DNA of 6,762 bases from Flavisolibacter sp. (GTDB taxonomy: Bacteria; Bacteroidota; Bacteroidia; Chitinophagales; Chitinophagaceae). Both the position numbers and the translations under genes were made by a program. This document shows positions 1-5,350 of the stretch, piece by piece. Every line of letters starts with the position of its first letter. Within the stretch, counting starts at the first letter, position 1. The stretch is taken from contig JAICTW010000146.1 in NCBI GenBank assembly GCA_025936195.1, positions 1 to 6,762 of the forward strand, in the 5' to 3' direction. A model generated the notes under the pieces. That model saw only the letters and a list, made by a program, of their open reading frames with translations, did no database searches and was not told the DNA's origin.

Positions 1-44
1 AGGTAAGAACAGAGCAGAATGGCAATCCATAAAAAAATTTTCAT
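1..44 (-). CDS. Possible 5' end of an exported protein gene, cut by the window edge
   Basis: A minus-strand ATG at 44 opens a frame reading MKIFLWIAILLCSY before the window ends. One Lys followed by a hydrophobic run is what the start of a signal peptide or membrane anchor looks like. A purine-rich stretch (GAAGGCGG) lies about 8 to 10 bases upstream and could be a ribosome binding site. The same frame is open further upstream, to a stop at 255-257, and contains another ATG at 158, so a longer N-terminus cannot be excluded. I prefer 44 because of the hydrophobic N-terminus and because a terminator-like hairpin sits at 183-211. The gene would lie downstream of, and in the same direction as, the DUF4136 gene. 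Only 14 codons are visible, so no family can be named. Confidence 0.4.
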   Translation of the reverse strand, partial: MKIFLWIAILLCSY

Positions 45-182
45 AGCATTTCCGCCTTCACACTTATGAAAGTAAGGATAATTGAGGAAGATTGAATCGC
101 CATTACTCAATTGCTGAAGAGCAGGTTTGCTTGGAACGTGTAACACGAAATTTCGCATAGCTGCTTGCTTTTCCTTTAAAAC

Positions 183-211
183 AAAAGACCTTGAAGGAAT
201 CAAGATCTTTT
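183..211 (-). terminator. Intrinsic terminator of the DUF4136 gene
   Basis: Read on the minus strand, AAAAGATCTTG (201-211) pairs with CAAGGTCTTTT (183-193) across a 7-base loop. This gives an 11-bp stem with one G-U wobble, and the transcript then continues as GTTTT. On the plus strand the wobble becomes an A-C mismatch, so the stem is better formed for minus-strand transcription. It starts 21 bases past the DUF4136 stop codon, the expected place for its terminator. The stem is A/T-rich, so efficiency is uncertain. Confidence 0.6.
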
Positions 212-232
212 GCTCTGAACCATTAGAACATC

Positions 233-811
233 CTATTTCATCTTTCCTCCTGCTTTATACTTGTACTTTAAAAAGATAGAAGCTACGGCTGCTCTTACTT
301 TTGACTGATCATTGATCATATCCGGTTTTAAAATTCCTGAAGCATAACCCTGCCATACCTGTTTGGATGTTTTAGCATCAACAAAATCAATTAACACAGT
401 GCCAGCTTTCAGATGCGTCTTTTGCACGTTGTCGGGTGTACGTACTTTATCAAGGCCACCGTTAATAGTTACATAGCCATTATACGTGGTGATATCTGCA
501 GGCTGCTCAGTTACCTGGTACGTAACAATAAAATCCGGACTGGCTTCATTTAATTTATAGCCGCGGGCATCCAGTTCGTATTGAATGGCATCCTTGATCT
601 TGCTCCGGGTAGATACATTGTTGAAAACAAGCACACCGTTCGGGCCGACAAAAATTTTATCCTTCGGTATCTGGTCTATGTTTTTTGACCATGCATACAT
701 TTTATAATCTTTTATGGAAGCGTTGAGATCTTTGTCTGTTCCCACCTTTTGTGCTGCTACAACTGTTGTTATTAAGATCAATATTCCCGCACTGAATAAC
801 ATTTTTTTCAT
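233..811 (-). CDS. DUF4136 domain-containing exported protein
   Basis: 192-residue protein matching the DUF4136 family, a set of exported or lipoprotein envelope proteins of unknown function common in Bacteroidota and Proteobacteria. The N-terminus is a Sec signal peptide: Lys2-Lys3, a hydrophobic core at 5-19, and likely cleavage after Ala20 (VVAA|QK). There is no lipobox cysteine, so it should be a soluble periplasmic or secreted form. Family-like features are the YAW motif (39-41), the ARGY turn (82-85), the beta strand PDFIVTYQV (92-100), and the strand pair GTVLIDFVDAKTSKQVWQGYA spanning 137-157, followed by a C-terminal helix ending in LKYK. The frame could open upstream at 925, but that adds 38 residues ahead of an obvious signal peptide. 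An AAAGGAA stretch sits just upstream of the ATG at 811, so 811 is the chosen start. It is monocistronic or first in a minus-strand unit, with a hairpin terminator at 183-211. Confidence 0.85.
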   Translation of the reverse strand: MKKMLFSAGILILITTVVAAQKVGTDKDLNASIKDYKMYAWSKNIDQIPKDKIFVGPNGVLVFNNVSTRSKIKDAIQYELDARGYKLNEASPDFIVTYQVTEQPADITTYNGYVTINGGLDKVRTPDNVQKTHLKAGTVLIDFVDAKTSKQVWQGYASGILKPDMINDQSKVRAAVASIFLKYKYKAGGKMK

Positions 812-936
812 AATTCCTTTTTTTAATGTTAACGATACCATCTTGTCACATACACCATGCCATGGCAACCAGCTTCTGCCTGCAGATGCATGCAGTACAC
901 TGTTCAAAACACAATTTTTAATCACTTTCTAATAAG

Positions 937-963
937 TTGTAAGGAATGGTGGTTCTTATTTTG
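937..963 (+). promoter_or_regulatory. Candidate Bacteroidota-type promoter for the hydroxylase gene
   Basis: TTG at 937-939 is followed after 17 bases by TATTTTG (957-963). This is one base short of the Bacteroidota -7 element TAnnTTTG, whose -33 partner is TTG. Transcription would start near 970 and leave a leader of about 55 bases before the ATG at 1024. The match is imperfect and the motif is short, so this is a suggestion from sequence only. Confidence 0.3.
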
Positions 964-1023
964 CATAATTCTTTTGGAACGAGCTATAGAATAATCGAAT
1001 AATCACAATAAACCATTTAGATT

Positions 1024-1959
1024 ATGGGAGAGGACTTGTTCGGAGCAAAAGCGATTCCTTACAGTGAGATCACCAATATAGAGCAGGGCTCTGCCGATCT
1101 GATCGTGTATGCTATTCCGGTAATGGCTTTCTTTACGCTTCTTGAAGCCTGGTATTCATGGAAGGAGCAGCGTCACTCTTATCATACCAAAGAAGCATTT
1201 GGATCTTTATTTGTCGGACTTGGCAATGTTGCTATCAACCTTATGCTTAAAGTAGCACTTATTTTTGGCGCCGTTTGTATTTACAATTTGGTACCCTGGC
1301 GAATGTCTCTGAATTGGTGGACGATTATTCCCTGTATTCTCGTTTATGATTTTTGCAGCTACTGGGCTCACCGGATTTCTCATTTCAACCGTTTCTTCTG
1401 GGCTACACACGTGGTTCATCATACCGCCGAATATTATAATCTGACCGTATCGTTCAGGTTAAGCTGGATGCAGCATTTCAAAATATTATTTTTCTTACCA
1501 ATTGCCTTTGCAGGTTTTCACCCGGTAGTTTTTTTCATTGTGCATCAAATTGGTGTGCTGTTCCAGTTTTGGCAGCATACGGAATATATTAAAAAGCTTC
1601 CCCGGCCTATTGAATGGCTGATTGTAACTCCTTCCAATCACCGCGTGCACCACGGTTCTGACGAAAAGTATCTTGATAAAAATTTCGGTGTCATTTTCAT
1701 TATCTGGGATCGCCTGTTAGGCACATACCAGCCGGAGGAGGAAAGGCCAACGTATGGGATCACTGCAAACATCAGCGAAAAGCTAAATCCTCTTTATCTG
1801 AATTTTCATGAGTATAAAGACATGTTCAGGGATGTTAAAGAAGCAAAAAGCTTACGGCACAAGCTTTTCTTTTTGTTTGGAAGTCCAGCTGCTATTTCAA
1901 AACACAAGAAAGTTTCACAACCGGTGCTGCAAAATGCAGATACTTCCCGGATATTGTAA
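1024..1959 (+). CDS. Sterol desaturase / fatty acid hydroxylase superfamily membrane protein
   Basis: 311-residue integral membrane protein of the fatty acid hydroxylase superfamily (FA_hydroxylase). Members use a histidine-coordinated di-iron centre and O2 to hydroxylate or desaturate lipid substrates. The signature histidine clusters are all present: HxxxH as HRISH (116-120), HxxHH as HVVHH (129-133), and a third cluster NHRVHH (205-210), with further histidines at 174 and 185. Hydrophobic segments near 26-41, 62-90, 97-114 and 152-182 put the clusters at the cytoplasmic membrane face, as in the family. The start is secure because an in-frame TAG lies two codons upstream of the ATG. There is no clear Shine-Dalgarno sequence, which is usual for Bacteroidota. 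The substrate cannot be read from the sequence; the layout resembles bacterial relatives of alkylglycerol monooxygenase as much as sterol enzymes. It is transcribed alone, diverging from DUF4136 and separated by 125 bases from the next gene. Confidence 0.9.
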   Translation: MGEDLFGAKAIPYSEITNIEQGSADLIVYAIPVMAFFTLLEAWYSWKEQRHSYHTKEAFGSLFVGLGNVAINLMLKVALIFGAVCIYNLVPWRMSLNWWTIIPCILVYDFCSYWAHRISHFNRFFWATHVVHHTAEYYNLTVSFRLSWMQHFKILFFLPIAFAGFHPVVFFIVHQIGVLFQFWQHTEYIKKLPRPIEWLIVTPSNHRVHHGSDEKYLDKNFGVIFIIWDRLLGTYQPEEERPTYGITANISEKLNPLYLNFHEYKDMFRDVKEAKSLRHKLFFLFGSPAAISKHKKVSQPVLQNADTSRIL

Positions 1960-2025
1960 ATGGCAAATGCTGAAAATTTAAGGTGGTAAATGGTTTTGGC
2001 TATTTAAGTTCCTATTCAAATCGTT

Positions 2026-2053
2026 TTTGAAATGAATGAATATTCTTAAATTG
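2026..2053 (+). promoter_or_regulatory. Candidate promoter for the two-gene membrane operon
   Basis: TTTG at 2026-2029 is followed after 17 bases by TAAATTG (2047-2053), close to the Bacteroidota TTG / TAnnTTTG promoter but one T short in the -7 box. The predicted start near 2060 gives a leader of about 25 bases to the ATG at 2085. The -7 element overlaps a small inverted repeat, AAATTG-AAA-CAATTT (2048-2062). The surroundings are very A/T-rich, so chance matches are likely. Confidence 0.3.
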
Positions 2054-2084
2054 AAACAATTTTAATTACCAAAACTAAATTTTT

Positions 2085-2423
2085 ATGGAGAATCAGTATC
2101 AGCCGCAACAGCCTTTTCAACCCAAACCAAATTTGCCGAACGCTACTGCAGTTCTTGTGCTGGGCATTTGTTCCATTGTTTTCAGTTGTCTTTTCGTTGG
2201 ACTGGTTTGTGGCATTATCGGACTGGTGCTTGCATCAAAAGGACGGGCAATGTACCGCGACAATCCAAATTTATATGAAGGCTATGGTCAATTAAATGCC
2301 GGATGGATCATGTCCATCATCGGAGTGATCCTCGGAAGTTTATATATAGTTTACGCCATCATTTGGGGTATTGCTATTGGTACAGCAATATTTTCGGGTG
2401 CACACCACAATATGAATTATTAA
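2085..2423 (+). CDS. CCC-motif / DUF4190-like small membrane protein
   Basis: 112-residue membrane protein. A Gln/Pro-rich cytoplasmic-type N-terminus (residues 4-18, QYQPQQPFQPKPNLP) leads into a hydrophobic hairpin at 20-50, a short polar loop (SKGRAMYRDNPNLYEGYG, 51-68) and a second hydrophobic region at 73-104. The LPNATAVLVLGI start, the SKGRAMY end of the first segment and the AGWIMSIIGVILG second segment match the Bacteroidota 'CCC motif membrane protein'/DUF4190 type. The architecture also recalls CD225/dispanin proteins. The three cysteines are spread out here (29, 35, 42) rather than adjacent. Function is unknown for the family. The next gene begins one base after the stop codon, so the two are surely co-transcribed and probably translationally coupled. 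A DUF2752 partner is a familiar neighbour for this type of protein, which suggests that they act together in the membrane (inference). Confidence 0.8.
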   Translation: MENQYQPQQPFQPKPNLPNATAVLVLGICSIVFSCLFVGLVCGIIGLVLASKGRAMYRDNPNLYEGYGQLNAGWIMSIIGVILGSLYIVYAIIWGIAIGTAIFSGAHHNMNY

Positions 2424-2424
2424 G

Positions 2425-2829
2425 ATGGTTAAACGTCTTTCGAAACGTTTGTTGATTTTAACAGCAGTGATGATTGCATCACTGCTCTATTTTTTTTATC
2501 CTGCATCAACCAATCATTTTTATCCCGGATGTGCTTTATACAGCTTTACCGGATTTTATTGCCCGGCCTGTGGAAGCCAGAGAGCCTTTTCGGAATTGCT
2601 GCACGGACATTTTTTACCGGCAGCAAGAAACAATGCTTTGTTTGTTGCTGGCAGTGTTTTATTGATCGTCTTTCTTTTCAAAAACATGCGCATTGTTTTT
2701 TCCAACAATCAAATAAAACTTCAGCCGGTGAGGCCCTATGTTTTATGGATTGTTCTTTTTTTGATCCTGAGCTTTTGGATCTTACGAAATATTCCCTGCA
2801 AACCTTTTGTTTACCTGGCGCCGGCATAA
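2425..2829 (+). CDS. DUF2752 domain-containing membrane protein
   Basis: 134-residue membrane protein of the DUF2752 family, function unknown. The diagnostic region is YPGC (33-36) followed by TGFYCPACGSQRA (42-54): Cys36, the CPxCG pair Cys46/Cys49, and the conserved Arg53 after Gln52. The closely spaced cysteines could bind metal or form a redox pair, but this is not shown for the family. Three transmembrane segments are visible, at about 9-25, 70-86 and 105-120, with a basic N-terminus (KRLSKR) expected in the cytoplasm. An extra cysteine (125) lies after the last segment. The ATG is separated from the upstream TAA by a single base, the layout of a coupled operon. A terminator-like hairpin lies inside the early coding sequence at 2463-2497, and a second hairpin follows the stop codon. 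Confidence 0.88.
   Translation: MVKRLSKRLLILTAVMIASLLYFFYPASTNHFYPGCALYSFTGFYCPACGSQRAFSELLHGHFLPAARNNALFVAGSVLLIVFLFKNMRIVFSNNQIKLQPVRPYVLWIVLFLILSFWILRNIPCKPFVYLAPA
2463..2497 (+). promoter_or_regulatory. Intragenic intrinsic-terminator-like hairpin in the DUF2752 gene
   Basis: AGCAGTGATG (2463-2472) is repeated in perfect inversion as CATCACTGCT (2477-2486) around the 4-base loop ATTG. After CTA comes an unbroken run of eight T residues (2490-2497). A 10-bp stem, tetraloop and T-run together have the form of a rho-independent terminator on the plus strand. It lies 39 bases into the DUF2752 gene, within codons for the first membrane segment (residues 14-25). It could reduce expression of the second operon gene unless ribosomes follow RNA polymerase closely. 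The structure is seen directly; activity is inferred. Phe/Tyr codons supply the T-run, so coding constraint may explain part of it. Confidence 0.5.
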
Positions 2830-2835
2830 TAAAAG

Positions 2836-2868
2836 GATTACTGCAATAATCGAGTTATTGCAGTAATC
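2836..2868. terminator. Shared bidirectional terminator between convergent genes
   Basis: GATTACTGCAATAA (2836-2849) and TTATTGCAGTAATC (2855-2868) form a perfect 14-bp stem around a 5-base loop. It starts 7 bases after the DUF2752 stop and ends 20 bases before the stop of the convergent OmpA-family gene. On the minus strand the stem is followed by CTTTTATT, a usable T-run. On the plus strand the following bases are AAATTG, so plus-strand termination would be weaker. The simplest reading is a two-way terminator that separates the two transcripts. Confidence 0.75.
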
Positions 2869-2887
2869 AAATTGATCAATCTTAAGT

Positions 2888-4498
2888 TTAGTTCTTCAGT
2901 ATTTTAAATTCCACCCTGCGGTTCAATTGTCTGTTTTCAGGAGTGTCATTTGGTGCTACCGGTTTGGTTTCTCCATAACCTTGCGAGGTAACACGATTGG
3001 ATGCAATGCCCTTCGAAAGAATGTATTCCATGCAGGACTTTGCCCGGTTGTCACTCAATTTCAAATTGTAATCATCCGAGCCAAAGCTGTCCGTATGAGC
3101 ACTCAATTCTATTTCCATGGAAGGATTATCTTTCAGCAATTTCACCACTCTGTCCAACTCTACGAAGGATTCAGACCTTAAATCCCATTTATCAAAATCA
3201 AAGAACACATTGTTCAACCGGAATACTTGTCCTACTTCAATAGGAACAAGGTAAAGGTCTTTATGAATTTGTTTAGTGCCTGCTTTTACCAATGAATCAA
3301 GGTTCAGGTTTTCAGAGATGGCAAAGAAGTGATCGGCCGATGCCCTGATGAGATAATTTTTATCGTAAGGCAAAACAATTTTGAAAGCACCATCGGCAGG
3401 ATTGGAAATTCCATTTCCTGCTTCAGCGCCATCGGGCAATGTTTCATAAACAAGTGAAGCACTGAGCGGCTGACCTGTTTTTTTGTTGTACACATTTCCA
3501 TCAACAATCACAACAGGATCCGGTTTTTCTCTTTCCAATAATTTAATTCGTACAATATCGCTTTCTCCAAAACCTGTAGTATCGCTGCTGGTCATGTAGG
3601 CGTATTCGCCACCGGCGTCCAATGTAAAAAAAGCATCCCAATCCGGTGTGTTTATAGGCGCTCCAAGGTTTACCGGATCGCTCCATTTTTGCCAGCTATC
3701 ATCCAAACGTTTTGCCATCCAGATATCGTTATCGCCTAAACCACCGGGACGGTCACTGCTGAAATAAAGTGTAACACCATCTGCAGCCAGATAAGGTGTC
3801 ATTTCATTATTCTTTGGAAGGTTTATCTTTTTACCAAGGCTTTTGGGCTCCGACCATGTATTATCTGCCAACAAAAATGAAACATAGATGTCGTTGTTAG
3901 CACTGCCTTTCTCTTCCGACATATACAACAATAAAGTCTTGCCGTCATGAGCCATGGTTGCTCCGTTCTGGCGGCCTCTGTCGTACTTCTGATAATTGCG
4001 GATAAGCAAAGCATTGGGTTTGCTCCAGGTGCCGTTTGCTTTTTTATAGGTCATGCTTACGCCGTTGCCTGCATAATCACCATCAATAAATGCATTCCGT
4101 ATCAGCAATCTGTTATTATCAGGCGAGATCCAGAACACAGCATTATAGAAATAAGTATTGAGCGGATAGCCTATGTGCATGGCCGATCCCCACTTGCCAA
4201 AACTATCTCTTACCGAAAACCAGATATCCTGCGAATTACGGATGGAATTATATTTTGTGTTCATGGGATCATTCTCCACAATAAAAAACAACAGGTTGCC
4301 ATCGGCAGAAATGGTGGGCCGCAATTCGGGCAGATTCGTATTAATGTTTGGTCCGAGGTTTTCAACCTTAATGACCGTAGAAGCATTTATAATATTTTCT
4401 TTCTGGCTCACTAATTTCCCTGCAGTATCTGCAGAAGGCTGTGCTTGCAAATGAAGCATATAAAAGGAGAGAAGAAGGAAAGCGATTTCTTTTTTCAC
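2888..4498 (-). CDS. PD40 propeller / CarboxypepD_reg-like / OmpA C-terminal domain protein
   Basis: 536-residue exported protein. A signal peptide occupies 1-20 (HLQAQ, cleavage likely after Ala19 or near it) with no lipobox. Residues about 45-320 form a PD40/WD40-like propeller with five visible blade motifs near 57-72, 117-134, 177-193, 233-260 and 287-316; the fourth is classic (SSDRPGGLGDNDIW, 247-260). Residues about 330-418 look like a carboxypeptidase-regulatory-like beta sandwich (VDGNVYNKKTGQPLSASL). Residues about 425-534 are an OmpA C-terminal peptidoglycan-binding domain. There Asp470 in HTDSFG and Arg485 in LSDNRA have the 15-residue spacing of the residues that grip diaminopimelate. 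The order of domains resembles type IX secretion protein PorE, but the N-terminal TPRs and lipid anchor are absent, so it is at most a relative. It should sit in the periplasm bound to the cell wall. The start is GTG: the signal peptide begins there, and no ATG lies upstream before an in-frame stop at 4532-4534. Confidence 0.9.
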   Translation of the reverse strand: MKKEIAFLLLSFYMLHLQAQPSADTAGKLVSQKENIINASTVIKVENLGPNINTNLPELRPTISADGNLLFFIVENDPMNTKYNSIRNSQDIWFSVRDSFGKWGSAMHIGYPLNTYFYNAVFWISPDNNRLLIRNAFIDGDYAGNGVSMTYKKANGTWSKPNALLIRNYQKYDRGRQNGATMAHDGKTLLLYMSEEKGSANNDIYVSFLLADNTWSEPKSLGKKINLPKNNEMTPYLAADGVTLYFSSDRPGGLGDNDIWMAKRLDDSWQKWSDPVNLGAPINTPDWDAFFTLDAGGEYAYMTSSDTTGFGESDIVRIKLLEREKPDPVVIVDGNVYNKKTGQPLSASLVYETLPDGAEAGNGISNPADGAFKIVLPYDKNYLIRASADHFFAISENLNLDSLVKAGTKQIHKDLYLVPIEVGQVFRLNNVFFDFDKWDLRSESFVELDRVVKLLKDNPSMEIELSAHTDSFGSDDYNLKLSDNRAKSCMEYILSKGIASNRVTSQGYGETKPVAPNDTPENRQLNRRVEFKILKN

Positions 4499-4598
4499 GG
4501 GATGGGATTTGCGGATTAAAATAATAGAAATTTATGAATTCCAATAGCGGATTGTTTATGTTATTTGATTTTATTCCATCTTCCTCCATGAAAGTAGA

Positions 4599-4615
4599 TG
4601 TACTTAGTAAGTACA
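4599..4615. promoter_or_regulatory. Perfect 17-bp palindrome, possible operator
   Basis: TGTACTTA-G-TAAGTACA has perfect 8-base arms around a single central G. Such odd-length, tightly spaced dyads are typical binding sites of dimeric helix-turn-helix repressors. With a one-base loop it cannot fold as an ordinary RNA hairpin, which favours a DNA-binding role. It lies 101 bases upstream of the OmpA-family start and 200 bases upstream of the lipoprotein start. No regulator gene is visible in the window. Function as an operator is inferred. Confidence 0.45.
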
Positions 4616-4680
4616 CAGCACCATTGAATGCAATGAATTAAGACATTATTGCCCAATTGTTTTGGTGATGAACTTTTGAA

Positions 4681-4694
4681 ACAGTAAGTACTGT
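4681..4694. promoter_or_regulatory. Second related palindrome sharing the GTAAGTAC core
   Basis: ACAGTA-AG-TACTGT is a dyad with perfect 6-base arms. It contains the same octamer GTAAGTAC (4684-4691) as the stronger palindrome (4607-4614), 77 bases apart, which is about seven helical turns. It lies 121 bases upstream of the lipoprotein ATG. Two sites with one core in a single intergenic region suggest a cooperative or looping regulator, but the second dyad is short enough to arise by chance. Confidence 0.35.
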
Positions 4695-4814
4695 CCAATG
4701 AATTTTATTCAGTTCTTTTTGGTGAAAGCCTGATTGAAAGTTTTGTTAATCACTGTTACCACTATGCTTTACAGTTTTGAAACCATGGAACTTTATAGAA
4801 ACAAAAACAGCGTT

Positions 4815-5252
4815 ATGAAAAAAATCTACACTTCAGTTTTTGTTCTTTCCCTTTTATTATTGGCTGGTTGCAGCAAAGACTTTTTAAAATCTTACGATGA
4901 TCGCATAATCGGTGTCTGGCAAATAACAGACGTAAACAAATTTGGTATTGGCGGCAGTACATCGAACCTGCCTTTTAAAGAAGGAAGTTTTTCTTTCATG
5001 AAGAACGGTACTCTGACCTTCACCGATGCTTCGGGAGCCGTTTTCAAAGGCACCTGGGACATTCAGAAAAAATATGTTGATAGCGGCGATGATGAAACGG
5101 TTTATCATAGTTTGCAGATCACGGCTGTAAATTTTACCACACAGCAAGTGCTTGGCCAGTATTATGATGATATCAACTTCACCGGCACAAACCACATCAA
5201 AGCAAAAATTATTTCAGGAACGCATACCTATGTTACGCATTTAGAGAGATGA
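4815..5252 (+). CDS. Lipocalin-like lipoprotein
   Basis: 145-residue predicted lipoprotein. Residues 1-19 form a type II signal peptide: Lys2-Lys3, a hydrophobic core (5-16), and the lipobox LAGC with the lipidated Cys19, followed by Ser20-Lys21-Asp22. The mature part is almost all beta strand and begins with a lipocalin-like G-x-W motif, IIGVWQIT (31-38; Gly33, Trp35). It then alternates strands such as GSFSFMKNGTLTFT (57-70) and GTWDIQ (79-84). This fits the lipocalin-like small beta-barrel lipoproteins common in Bacteroidota, whose ligands are mostly unknown. The frame is open upstream to a TTG at 4734 with ATGs at 4764 and 4785, but only the ATG at 4815 places the signal peptide at the N-terminus. 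The gene is followed after 98 bases by the penicillin acylase gene on the same strand; whether they share a transcript is unclear. Confidence 0.8.
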   Translation: MKKIYTSVFVLSLLLLAGCSKDFLKSYDDRIIGVWQITDVNKFGIGGSTSNLPFKEGSFSFMKNGTLTFTDASGAVFKGTWDIQKKYVDSGDDETVYHSLQITAVNFTTQQVLGQYYDDINFTGTNHIKAKIISGTHTYVTHLER

Positions 5253-5350
5253 AGTTGACGTAATAGCTCTGTTCATCTTTCTTAATCGTCAGCCTTAACA
5301 ATTCTCCTCTTTTCTTTTTATCTTTCCCCACCATTAGCAGATCAACTCTT

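Larger units (their letters stand above)
4499..4814. other. Divergent intergenic region with two palindromes
   Basis: This 316-bp gap lies between the divergently oriented OmpA-family gene and the lipoprotein gene. It holds two related palindromes (4599-4615 and 4681-4694) and no convincing coding frame. A plus-strand TTG extension of the lipoprotein frame back to 4734 is rejected, because the signal peptide begins at 4815. A faint promoter-like arrangement, TTG (4743-4745), 17 bases, TATGCTTT (4763-4770), would suit the lipoprotein gene, but the -7 box is poor. For the OmpA-family gene I see no promoter that stands out on the minus strand. Confidence 0.5.

Noticed and set aside
858..867. TGCCATGGCA 10-bp palindrome and nearby TGCATGCA in the DUF4136 leader
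   Set aside because: Short even-length palindromes are common by chance, and no second copy with matching spacing supports an operator.
812..925. Upstream extension of the DUF4136 protein
   Set aside because: It would put 38 residues ahead of a clear Sec signal peptide; a purine-rich AAAGGAA stretch precedes the ATG at 811.
714..932. 72-codon plus-strand frame opposite the DUF4136 start
   Set aside because: Antisense to the DUF4136 signal peptide and leader; composition is incidental.
1956..2000. Imperfect direct repeat TGTAAATGGC / GGTAAATGGT after the hydroxylase stop
   Set aside because: Two short imperfect copies with no hairpin or T-run, so it is neither a convincing terminator nor a repeat element.
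3947..4414. 155-codon plus-strand open frame opposite the OmpA-family gene
   Set aside because: It lies wholly antisense to a well-supported gene, its translation is rich in Ile/His/Arg without domain character, and it has no start context of its own.
4511..4553. Direct repeat GCGGATT at 4511-4517 and 4547-4553
   Set aside because: Seven bases at 36-base spacing is weak and has no accompanying structure.
4368..4616. 82-codon minus-strand frame overlapping the start of the OmpA-family gene in another frame
   Set aside because: No recognisable motif, and it runs through the signal peptide coding region of a real gene, so it is probably a shadow.
4734..4814. Upstream extension of the lipoprotein from a TTG codon
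   Set aside because: It would place 27 residues in front of an intact type II signal peptide; the ATG at 4815 is the natural start.
5249..5278. GATGAA / TTCATC inverted repeat after the lipoprotein stop, considered as a terminator
   Set aside because: Only a 6-bp A/T-rich stem with an 18-base loop, and the following T-run is interrupted.
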